A stretch of DNA of 15,503 nt from an uncultured Clostridia bacterium (GTDB taxonomy: Bacteria; Bacillota; Clostridia; Oscillospirales; Acutalibacteraceae), in NCBI GenBank assembly GCA_947623765.1, contig CANQIG010000021.1, forward strand, positions 1-15,503, read 5' to 3'. Positions 1-6,623 of this stretch are shown here, one piece after another. Numbering within the stretch: position 1 is the first letter of the stretch; every line of letters begins with the position of its first letter. Position numbers and translations under genes: made by a program. Below the pieces are notes generated by a model. It was not told the DNA's origin. It saw nothing but the letters and a program-made list of their open reading frames with translations, and ran no database searches.

Positions 1-929
1 GCTCTTTCGGCCTGATGACCCAGGGCAGCTCGCACGGCAACATCTACCTCGACGACGACGGCACCCTGCAGTTCAACTTCACGAGCGACCGCTACAAGGA
101 AGAGCTCGCCTACCTACATCAGCTCTATACCGAGGGCCTGATCGACCAGGACATCTTCACGATGGACTATGCGCAGGAGATCGCGAAGTGCACCACCGGC
201 CGCGGCGAGAACTTCATGATGGTCAACAACAGCCCGGTCGCGAACTCTCCGTTTGAAGCGACTTCTCTCGGCTTCAAGGAGCCCTTCGAGGGCCCGAGCG
301 GCTTCAAGAAGTTCAACAGCTTCTCGATGCCTGCCAGCGAAGCTGCGCAGTTCATGATCACCTACAAGTGCGCCGACAAGGGCGAGGATGCCGTCAAGGC
401 CGCGATGACCTGGATGGATCACTGGTATTCGGACGAAGGCATCATCGAGTACTTCCTCGGCATCGAGGGCGTCACCTATCAGGCCGACGAGACCGCTCCC
501 GGCGGGCTTGCCTACACCGATCTCGTCCTGAACGATCCGGACGGCCGCACCTTCGAGCAGGTTCTCACGGCGTACGTCCCGTGGGCCGGCGGCGCGAACC
601 CGTCTGTCGCGACGAACGAATTCTTCAAGGGCGGCGAGACTTGGCCGTGCTGCCTCGAGGCAATCGAGGGTCTCCGCAATTACTTCCCGGACGACGTCTG
701 GGCGCCGTTCACTCGCTATTACACTGCGGATGACGCGACGGAGATGAACCAGATCAACACTGATATGACCACCTACCGCAAGGAGTGGCGCGGCTACTTC
801 ATCACCGGGCAGAAGGATCTTGAGGCTGACTGGGATGAGTATGTCGCCGGTTACACCGGTGTGAAGCTGGAGCGTTACATGGAGATCTACAACAAGGGCT
901 ACGAAGGCTTCAAAGCGGACAATCCGTAA
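1..929 (+). CDS. Extracellular solute-binding protein of a sugar ABC transporter, 3' part only
   Basis: The reading frame is open from the window edge (first full codon at base 3) to TAA at 927-929, giving about 308 residues of C-terminal sequence. Family 1 substrate-binding lipoproteins of the LplA/YtcQ type are usually 500-560 residues, so the signal peptide and lipobox Cys lie upstream of the window. Family-like features are an aromatic-rich lobe (MTWMDHWYSDEGIIEYFLGIEG), which resembles the 'Y.LLNYG.EG..Y' signature of this family, and a Trp/Tyr-rich C-terminal half. Such proteins sit on the outer face of the membrane and deliver oligosaccharides or acidic sugars to a permease pair. The substrate cannot be read from the sequence; the sugar oxidoreductase downstream and the rhamnose operon further on make a glycan-derived sugar likely. 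An intrinsic terminator lies 65 bases after the stop. The family call is fairly firm; the substrate is unknown. Confidence 0.82.
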   Translation, partial: SFGLMTQGSSHGNIYLDDDGTLQFNFTSDRYKEELAYLHQLYTEGLIDQDIFTMDYAQEIAKCTTGRGENFMMVNNSPVANSPFEATSLGFKEPFEGPSGFKKFNSFSMPASEAAQFMITYKCADKGEDAVKAAMTWMDHWYSDEGIIEYFLGIEGVTYQADETAPGGLAYTDLVLNDPDGRTFEQVLTAYVPWAGGANPSVATNEFFKGGETWPCCLEAIEGLRNYFPDDVWAPFTRYYTADDATEMNQINTDMTTYRKEWRGYFITGQKDLEADWDEYVAGYTGVKLERYMEIYNKGYEGFKADNP

Positions 930-993
930 GTGATACTGCGCTGAAACCAACAGGTCTGTAAAACTGAAGTAGATCCTGAAAGTTGGGATAAGT

Positions 994-1034
994 CGGGCCT
1001 GCCGGAAAGGAAAACGTTCTGGCAGGCCCGTTTT
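994..1034 (+). terminator. Intrinsic terminator after the sugar-binding protein gene
   Basis: A perfect 10-bp inverted repeat, CGGGCCTGCC (994-1003) and GGCAGGCCCG (1021-1030), with a 17-nt loop is followed at once by TTTT. It lies between the binding-protein stop and the ribosome binding site of the oxidoreductase, only about 20 bases before the latter's start. It may therefore act as a partial terminator that sets a step-down in expression within one operon. Confidence 0.8.
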
Positions 1035-1054
1035 CCGTCAAGGAGGAGTTATTC

Positions 1055-2128
1055 ATGGCAAAACTCAAGATCGGCATCATCGGCGTCGGTTCCATCGCGC
1101 AGGTGCACATCCGCGGCTACCTGCAGAACCCGAACGTCGAGCTCTACGCGTTCTGCGACATCAACGAAGAACGCTTGAAGAAAAACGGGGAGAAATACGG
1201 CGTGACCCGCCTCTACACCGATAAGGACCGGATGCTCGCCGAGCTTCCCGAGCTGGACGCCGTCAGCGTCTGCACCTGGAACAGCCAGCACGCGCCCTGC
1301 ACCATCGCCGCGCTGAAAGCCGGAAAGAACGTCCTTTGCGAGAAGCCGATGGCGCTCAACGCGAAAGAGGCGATGGAGATGCAGGCCGTCGCGAAGGAGA
1401 CCGGGAAGCTCCTGATGGTCGGTTTCGTCCGCCGCTACGGCAACGACTGCCGCATCGTCAAGGACTTCATCGACAGCGGCGAATTCGGCGACCTGTACTA
1501 TTCCAAGGCCACCTATCTCCGCAGGAACGGCTGGCCGGGCGGCTGGTTCGGCGACAAGTCCCGCTCCGGAGGCGGCCCGCTGATCGACCTCGGCGTCCAC
1601 GTCATCGACCTGACCCGCTATCTCATGGGCAATCACCAGCCTGTCTCCGTGTTCGGCGCGACGTTCTACAAGCTCGCGAACCGTCCCGGCATCAAGGATA
1701 AGAACATGAACGACCATCAGGCCGCGCGCAGCACGGAGAAGCCGATCTTCGACGTGGAGGACAGCGCCGTCGCGATGATCCGTTACGACAACGGCGCGGT
1801 CATGTCTGTGGAGACGGCGTTCTCCCTCGACATCAAGAAGGAAGAGAGTGTCATCCAGCTCTTCGGAACGAAGGCCGGCGCGAAGCTCGATCCGGAGCTC
1901 GAGATGTACACCACGACGAACGGCTACATGAGCAACATCCGGCTCGATACGCCCACGGCGCTGAGCTTTGAGGGCCTCTTCAACAACGAGATCGACCACT
2001 ACGTCGACTGCATCCTCGGGAAGACCGAGTGCCGCTCCCCCGCGGAAGACGGCGTGACGCTGATGAAGATCCTCGACGCGATCTACGAGTCCGCGCGCAC
2101 CGGCCACGAAGTCATGATCGAGCCGTGA
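1055..2128 (+). CDS. Gfo/Idh/MocA family NAD(P)-dependent sugar oxidoreductase
   Basis: This is a 357-residue protein, a normal length for the family. The N-terminal Rossmann fold begins with KIGIIGVGSIAQVHIRGYL (residues 5-23), which holds the dinucleotide-binding GxGxxA loop. The hallmark EKP motif (CEKPMALNAKEA) is at residues 96-98, with the catalytic Lys at 97. The C-terminal domain carries GGGPLIDLGVHVIDL (residues 172-186), with the conserved Asp178 and His182. Members oxidise or epimerise sugars, inositols or deoxysugars, or act on their phosphates; the substrate is not predictable here. The start is supported by AAGGAGGA at 1040-1047, seven bases before ATG. Its position just behind a sugar-binding protein gene suggests that it processes the imported sugar. 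No promoter of its own is obvious in 930-1054, so read-through of the preceding terminator is likely. Family assignment is secure, specificity is not. Confidence 0.93.
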   Translation: MAKLKIGIIGVGSIAQVHIRGYLQNPNVELYAFCDINEERLKKNGEKYGVTRLYTDKDRMLAELPELDAVSVCTWNSQHAPCTIAALKAGKNVLCEKPMALNAKEAMEMQAVAKETGKLLMVGFVRRYGNDCRIVKDFIDSGEFGDLYYSKATYLRRNGWPGGWFGDKSRSGGGPLIDLGVHVIDLTRYLMGNHQPVSVFGATFYKLANRPGIKDKNMNDHQAARSTEKPIFDVEDSAVAMIRYDNGAVMSVETAFSLDIKKEESVIQLFGTKAGAKLDPELEMYTTTNGYMSNIRLDTPTALSFEGLFNNEIDHYVDCILGKTECRSPAEDGVTLMKILDAIYESARTGHEVMIEP

Positions 2129-2183
2129 ACCGCGGGACTTCCGCCTGAAAATCACGGTCGCCGGAACGCCCGGTGACCTCCCG

Positions 2184-2230
2184 CATTCCCCGGAAGGTTC
2201 CTCCTTTTTCCTTCCGGGGAATGTGTTTCT
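2184..2230 (+). terminator. Long GC-rich hairpin, probable terminator of the oxidoreductase gene
   Basis: A perfect 14-bp stem, CATTCCCCGGAAGG (2184-2197) with CCTTCCGGGGAATG (2210-2223), has a 12-nt pyrimidine-rich loop. The T-tract after it is weak (TGTTTCT). It sits 55 bases after the oxidoreductase stop. The stem is very strong and the poor T-tract is the reason for moderate confidence. Confidence 0.65.
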
Positions 2231-2321
2231 CCCCTCCCCTTTCGCAGGAACGCGGCTCCCCCACGTCCCGCTTTCCGCACAGAGTCAAAGTTCACCACAC
2301 AACCGGAAAGGAAGAACTCCT

Positions 2322-2873
2322 ATGAAATTCCTGAAACAGCACGCCAACACCCTGCTCCTCTGCCTGTTTGAGATCCTCGTCGGCACACTGCTTTTGATCG
2401 ACCCCGCAAAGTTCACGGTCACGATCCTGACGGCGTTCGGCATCGTCCTGATCGTGACGGGCGTCATCAGCGTGATCGGCTACTTCGGCACGGATCCGGT
2501 CGAGGCCGCAGCGAGCCAGTCTCTCTTCAAAGGGCTCCTCGCGCTCCTCATCGGCATCTTCTGCGTCGTCCGCTCCGATTGGTTCATCGTCGCGTTCCCG
2601 GTCCTCGCCGTGCTCTACGGCGTCGTCGTGCTGATCGTCGGCCTCTTCAAGATCCAGTGGACCGTGGACCTGGTCCGCATGAAGCTCGGGAAATGGGTCC
2701 TCCCTGCGGTCAGCGCCGCAGTCTCTCTGATCTGCGGCCTTGTGATCCTCGGGAACCCCTTCGGCGCCGCCGTCGCGCTCTGGATCTTCACCGGCGTCTC
2801 CCTGATCGTGGAAGCGGTGCTCGACATCGTCGCCCTCTTCCTGATCTCCTCCGTTTCCGGCCGGTCGGAATAA
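2322..2873 (+). CDS. DUF308 / HdeD-like six-helix membrane protein
   Basis: This 183-residue, very hydrophobic protein shows about six predicted membrane helices at residues 9-26, 31-54, 69-84, 86-109, 124-143 and 148-175. They form three helical pairs, each with a short polar turn (LLIDPAK, VVRSDWF, ILGNPFG). That threefold hairpin layout is typical of the HdeD/DUF308 family. E. coli HdeD is linked to acid resistance; the role of Firmicutes members is not established. The start at 2322 is preferred over the upstream in-frame ATG at 2223 because GGAAAGGAAG lies about 8 bases before it. The ATG at 2223 would use the last bases of the terminator stem and add a proline-rich leader with no homology-like features. 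The gene appears monocistronic, with hairpins on both sides. Confidence 0.82.
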   Translation: MKFLKQHANTLLLCLFEILVGTLLLIDPAKFTVTILTAFGIVLIVTGVISVIGYFGTDPVEAAASQSLFKGLLALLIGIFCVVRSDWFIVAFPVLAVLYGVVVLIVGLFKIQWTVDLVRMKLGKWVLPAVSAAVSLICGLVILGNPFGAAVALWIFTGVSLIVEAVLDIVALFLISSVSGRSE

Positions 2874-2900
2874 ACGAGCACACCTCCCCACGGAACACAG

Positions 2901-2945
2901 ACAAAATGCCTCCCTCCGCGCTCTTACGCGCCGGGGGAGGCTTTT
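2901..2945. terminator. Bidirectional intrinsic terminator between convergent genes
   Basis: The inverted repeat GCCTCCC (2908-2914) with GGGAGGC (2935-2941) is extended inward by a G-U pair and further GC pairs. It has CTTTTG on the plus-strand side and, read on the minus strand, ATTTTGT on the other. It lies between the convergent DUF308 gene and the kinase gene (minus-strand stop at 2957) and can serve both. Confidence 0.75.
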
Positions 2946-2956
2946 GATCTATCCCG

Positions 2957-3709
2957 TTATTCGTACTCCACGACGTCGAGCCAGCTTTCGAGCAGCGCCT
3001 TCTCCTCGGGGATGCCCTTGCCGAGGCGGCTCGCGGCGGTCACCGGCAGCCAGCGCTGGACGTACTGCTTCGCCGTGTCGCTCATCTCACAGTAGAGATC
3101 CATATACATCTCCGCGAGGTTCCGGTCTTTCAGCGCGAAGAGCAGGTACGTCGTCGCGGCGTCTGCGGCTGCGTTGCCCTGCGTCGCGTGCGACCAGTCG
3201 AGGATGTGGTATCCGCCCTCGGGATCGACGATGATGTTGCTCGGGTTGAAGTCGCCGTGCAGCACCTTGGTGTGCTTCGGCATACTCGCAAGGCGCGTGT
3301 GGAGCTCATACCGCGTCGTCGCGTTGAGCTGCTTCGAGGCAGAGATCTTCGCCTGCCACTTGTCCTGCAGCTTATTGAGCTTCGGCTCCCGCTTGGAATG
3401 GACCTCCATCTGGAGCGCCACGAAGTCCCGCATATATTCCTCGAGCTTTTCGGGGTGCTCCGCCATCAGCTGTTCGAGCGTCTTGCCCTCCACATAGTCG
3501 TAGATGATGCTCCAGTTCCCGTCCTCGGTGACGGTCACCGCGCGGATCTTCGGCACAGGCAGGCCCGTCTCCTCGATGCGCGCCTGATTCAGCGCCTCGT
3601 TGAGCACGTCTGCCTTCGGGAAATTCTTGTCGAATACCTTGACGACCGCGTCGTCGACACGGTAGATCGTCTTGTGGGCGCGTGTCGCGATGATCTGCTT
3701 CTCGTTCAT
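2957..3709 (-). CDS. APH-fold phosphotransferase (aminoglycoside/choline kinase-like)
   Basis: This 250-residue protein has the kinase core of the APH superfamily. A short N-lobe carries a candidate ATP-binding Lys in AVVKVFDKNF (residues 21-30). A hinge-like segment, IIYDYVEGKTLEQL (68-81), follows. The catalytic loop is VLHGDFNPSNIIVD (149-162), with His151, Asp153 and Asn158, and the metal-binding Asp171 is in HILDWSHA. These motifs indicate an ATP-dependent kinase of a small hydroxyl compound such as a sugar, amino alcohol or antibiotic. Nothing points specifically to drug resistance, and members close to this type are common housekeeping genes in gut Clostridia. The ATG is preceded by GGAGGG, which abuts the adhE stop codon (TAAGGAGGG, 6 bases, ATG), so it is almost certainly translationally coupled to adhE. 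The substrate is unknown. Confidence 0.85.
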   Translation of the reverse strand: MNEKQIIATRAHKTIYRVDDAVVKVFDKNFPKADVLNEALNQARIEETGLPVPKIRAVTVTEDGNWSIIYDYVEGKTLEQLMAEHPEKLEEYMRDFVALQMEVHSKREPKLNKLQDKWQAKISASKQLNATTRYELHTRLASMPKHTKVLHGDFNPSNIIVDPEGGYHILDWSHATQGNAAADAATTYLLFALKDRNLAEMYMDLYCEMSDTAKQYVQRWLPVTAASRLGKGIPEEKALLESWLDVVEYE

Positions 3710-3721
3710 GGCTCTCCCTCC

Positions 3722-6370
3722 TTATTCCGCGCGATCGGCGCTTTCGCCGTAATACGCTTTCAGATACATTTCCTTGATCTCCGAGATCAGCGGGTAGCGC
3801 GGGTTCGCGCCGGTGCACTGGTCGTCGAAGGCGTTCTCGCACATCTCGTCGAGCGTCGCGAGGAAGTCCTCCTCCTTCACGCCGTAATCCGCGATGGTCT
3901 TTTTGATCCCGACCGCTTCTTTCAACGCTTCGATCTTCCCAATGAGCTTCTCGACCGCCTCGTCGTCGCTTTCCGCCGAGATCCCCACAAACCGCGCGCA
4001 CTCTGCATACCGCGCTTTCGCGTGCGGATATGCGTACTGGGAGAACGTGCCCATCTTCACCGGCGCGTCCGAGGCATTGTACCGCACGACGAGCGAGATC
4101 AAAAGCGCGTTCGCGACGCCGTGCGCGATGTGGTGGTACGCGCCGAGCTTGTGCGCCATCGAATGGCACACGCCGAGGAACGCGTTCGCGAACGCCATGC
4201 CCGCGAGGCACGAGGCGTCCGCCATCTTCTGCCGCGCCTCGACGTTCGTGCCGTCATTGTAGCACGCGGGCAGATAGTCAAAGACGTTCTTCATCGCCTT
4301 GAGCGCAAGGCCGTCCGTGTAGTCGCTCGCCATCACGGAGACGTACGCCTCGAGCGCGTGGGTCAGCACATCGACGCCGGAAGCCGCGGTGAGGCCCTTC
4401 GGCTGGCTCATCATGTTGTCCGTGTCGACGATCGCCATGTTCGGCAGCAGCTGATAATCCGCGAGCGGGTACTTGATGCCGGTCGCGCCGTCGGTGATGA
4501 CCGCGAACGGCGTCACCTCGCTCCCCGTGCCGGACGAGGTCGGGATCGCGACGAAATACGCCTTCTCCCCCATCTTCGGGAAGGTATAGACGCGCTTGCG
4601 GATGTCGATGAAGCGCATCGCCATGTCCTGGAAATCGACCTCGGGGTGTTCGTAGAGCACCCACATGATCTTCGCGGCGTCCATCGCGGAGCCGCCGCCG
4701 TACGCGATCACGACGTCCGGCTCGAACGCGGTCATGCGCTTCGCGCCCGCCTCGGCGTTCGCAAGCGTCGGATCGGGCTGCACGTCGGCAAAGCATTCGT
4801 AGGCGATCCCGAGCTCGTCGAGCTTATCGGTGACGGGCTTCAGATAGCCGTTGCGGTACAGGAAGCTGTCCGTGACGACGAACGCACGCGTTTTGCCGAG
4901 CACCGTGCCGAGCTCATCCAGCGCGACGGGCATACAACCTTTCTTGAAATAGACCTTTTCCGGCGTGCGCAGCCAAAGCATATTCTCCCTCCGTTCCGCG
5001 ACCGTTTTGATGTTGAGCAGGTGCTTGACGCCGACGTTCTCCGAGACGGAGTTGCCGCCCCAGGAGCCGCAGCCGAGCGTCAGAGACGGCGCGAGCCGGA
5101 AGTTGTAGAGGTCGCCGATGCCGCCGTGCGACGCGGGCGTGTTGACAAGGATGCGGCAGGTCTTCATCGCGGCGGCGTGGCGTGCGAGCTTCTCCTTTTC
5201 GCGCACATCGATGAAGATCGAGGACGTGTGGCCCAGGCCGCCGTCCGCGACGAGGTGCGCCGCCTTTTCCAGCGCCTCGTCAAAGGTCTCCGCCCTGTAC
5301 ATTGCGAGCACCGGGGAGAGCTTTTCGTGCGCGAATTCCTCGGTGATCTCGACGGACTCCACCTCGCCGATCAGCACGCGGGTGGACGCGGGAACGGAAA
5401 ATCCTGCGATCTCGGCGATGCGGCGGGCCGTCTGCCCGACGATCTTCGCGTTGACCGCACCGTTGATCAGGATCGTCTTGCGAACCAGGTTCAGCTCCGT
5501 TTCGTTCAGGAAGTACGCGCCGCGCCGGAGGAACTCCTGCTTCACCGCGTCGTACACGGGCGCGAGCACGGTGACGGACTGTTCCGACGCGCAGATCATG
5601 CCGTTGTCGAAGGTCTTCGAGTGCAGGATCGAGCTGACGGCGTTCCGAATGTCGGCGGTCTCGTCGATGATGACCGGCGTGTTGCCCGCGCCGACGCCGA
5701 CGGCGGGCTTGCCGGAAGAGTACGCGGCATGGACCATGCCCGGTCCGCCCGTCGCGAGGATGAGGTCCGCCTCCTTCATCACGTCCTGCGTGAGATCCAG
5801 CGCCGGAACGTCGATCCAGCCGATGATCTCCTCCGGCGCGCCTGCGGCGACCGCCGCCTCGAGCACGGTCTTCGCGGCGGCGATGGTGCACGCCTTCGCG
5901 CGCGGGTGCGGGGAAATGATGATCGCGTTGCGCGTCTTGAGCGCGAGCAGCGTCTTAAAGACCGTCGTGGAGGTGGGGTTCGTCGTCGGGATGACAGCGG
6001 CGATCAGGCCGATCGGCTCCGCGATCCGCTTGATGCCGAAGACCGGGTCCTCCTCGATGACCCCGCAGGTCTTCGTGTTTTTGTAGGCGTTGTAGATATA
6101 TTCCGCAGCGTAGTTGTTCTTGATGACTTTGTCCTCAACGACGCCCATGCCGGTCTCCGCGACCGCCTGCTTCGCAAGCGGGATCCGTGCGCGGTTCGCG
6201 GCCTTTGCGGCGGCGTAGAAAATGCGGTCCACCTGCTCCTGCGTGAACGTCGCGTAACGTTCCTGCGCACGGCGCATCGCGGCCATTTTCCGCGCCAGCG
6301 TTTCCGGGCTGTCGACTGTTTTCGGGACTTCGATCTCCGCCGAAGTCCCGGTTTTGGGTTTGCGCGGCAT
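3722..6370 (-). CDS. adhE: Bifunctional acetaldehyde-CoA / alcohol dehydrogenase AdhE
   Basis: This 882-residue fusion matches the family length (E. coli AdhE is 891). Residues about 20-450 form a CoA-acylating aldehyde dehydrogenase with GVGAGNTPVIID (225-236) and catalytic Cys260 in FDNGMICASEQSV. Residues about 480-882 form an iron-dependent alcohol dehydrogenase with the NAD-binding GGGSAMDAAK (558-567). Its likely Fe ligands are Asp667 and His671 (GVDVLTHALEA), His736 (GVCHSMAHKLG) and His750 (HIAHG). It reduces acetyl-CoA through acetaldehyde to ethanol with two NADH, in the cytoplasm, and in other bacteria assembles into spirosomes. The start is placed at 6370 (MPRKPKTG) because AAAGGAG at 6378-6384 lies 7 bases upstream. 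The in-frame ATG at 6418 lacks a ribosome binding site and would add 16 unlikely residues. A strong promoter at 6436-6464 precedes it, and the APH-like kinase gene follows directly. Confidence 0.97.
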   Translation of the reverse strand: MPRKPKTGTSAEIEVPKTVDSPETLARKMAAMRRAQERYATFTQEQVDRIFYAAAKAANRARIPLAKQAVAETGMGVVEDKVIKNNYAAEYIYNAYKNTKTCGVIEEDPVFGIKRIAEPIGLIAAVIPTTNPTSTTVFKTLLALKTRNAIIISPHPRAKACTIAAAKTVLEAAVAAGAPEEIIGWIDVPALDLTQDVMKEADLILATGGPGMVHAAYSSGKPAVGVGAGNTPVIIDETADIRNAVSSILHSKTFDNGMICASEQSVTVLAPVYDAVKQEFLRRGAYFLNETELNLVRKTILINGAVNAKIVGQTARRIAEIAGFSVPASTRVLIGEVESVEITEEFAHEKLSPVLAMYRAETFDEALEKAAHLVADGGLGHTSSIFIDVREKEKLARHAAAMKTCRILVNTPASHGGIGDLYNFRLAPSLTLGCGSWGGNSVSENVGVKHLLNIKTVAERRENMLWLRTPEKVYFKKGCMPVALDELGTVLGKTRAFVVTDSFLYRNGYLKPVTDKLDELGIAYECFADVQPDPTLANAEAGAKRMTAFEPDVVIAYGGGSAMDAAKIMWVLYEHPEVDFQDMAMRFIDIRKRVYTFPKMGEKAYFVAIPTSSGTGSEVTPFAVITDGATGIKYPLADYQLLPNMAIVDTDNMMSQPKGLTAASGVDVLTHALEAYVSVMASDYTDGLALKAMKNVFDYLPACYNDGTNVEARQKMADASCLAGMAFANAFLGVCHSMAHKLGAYHHIAHGVANALLISLVVRYNASDAPVKMGTFSQYAYPHAKARYAECARFVGISAESDDEAVEKLIGKIEALKEAVGIKKTIADYGVKEEDFLATLDEMCENAFDDQCTGANPRYPLISEIKEMYLKAYYGESADRAE

Positions 6371-6395
6371 AAAATGTCTCCTTTGAATTGGGTTT

Positions 6396-6429
6396 CGCGG
6401 ACCTCCGCACTGCCGCACAGAGATCCGCG
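6396..6429 (-). promoter_or_regulatory. Hairpin in the adhE 5' leader
   Basis: CGCGGA (6396-6401) and TCCGCG (6424-6429) pair, and CTC/GAG extend the stem inward past one mismatch. The hairpin begins at about the predicted transcription start of adhE and ends about 11 bases before the ribosome binding site. It could stabilise the mRNA 5' end or affect translation. Only the potential pairing is seen; the role is inference. Confidence 0.4.
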
Positions 6430-6435
6430 GTCGAT

Positions 6436-6464
6436 ATTATAGCACAGCGTTTGGGGGAAATCAA
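6436..6464 (-). promoter_or_regulatory. Sigma-A promoter of the adhE operon
   Basis: On the minus strand, TTGATT (6459-6464), a 17-bp spacer and a perfect TATAAT (6436-6441) form a near-consensus promoter. Transcription should begin near 6430, leaving a leader of about 60 nt before the ATG at 6370. I saw no Rex-like TTGTGAAN8TTCACAA box overlapping it, although redox control of adhE is common in Firmicutes. Confidence 0.85.
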
Positions 6465-6521
6465 GGTCATCCGTCAAAATTTTGCCCCGTATTTTTCCCC
6501 GCCAACATCTTGTATAGGCGG

Positions 6522-6550
6522 TTGCATTTTGGGACAATACGCGGTATAAT
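6522..6550 (+). promoter_or_regulatory. Sigma-A promoter of the S9 peptidase pair
   Basis: TTGCAT (6522-6527), a 17-bp spacer and a perfect TATAAT (6545-6550) are followed by a leader of about 65 nt to the GTG at 6624. It is divergent from the adhE promoter; the two -35 boxes are 57 bases apart. The leader holds a small hairpin, CCGGC-GCA-GCCGG, at 6563-6575. Confidence 0.85.
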
Positions 6551-6623
6551 AGGGGTTGATTTCCGGCGCAGCCGGCAGCCTCCTCCAAACGGAGCGGCAG
6601 AATACAGCAAAGGGGAATGAAAT

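Noticed and set aside
1049..2155. 368-codon minus-strand ORF opposite the oxidoreductase
   Set aside because: It is a shadow of the Gfo/Idh/MocA gene, whose GxGxxA and EKP motifs are on the plus strand.
2223..2321. Upstream ATG at 2223 for the DUF308 protein
   Set aside because: It lies on the terminator stem and has no ribosome binding site; ATG 2322 has one and gives the usual family N terminus.
2957..3709. Calling the kinase an aminoglycoside resistance gene
   Set aside because: Only the general APH fold motifs are visible; operon context with adhE argues for metabolism, and no resistance-specific feature is seen.
3188..6442. 1084-codon plus-strand ORF opposite adhE and the kinase
   Set aside because: It is Arg/Asp/His/Val-rich with no domain motif. 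It mirrors the GC-biased third codon positions of adhE, whose catalytic motifs are intact on the other strand.
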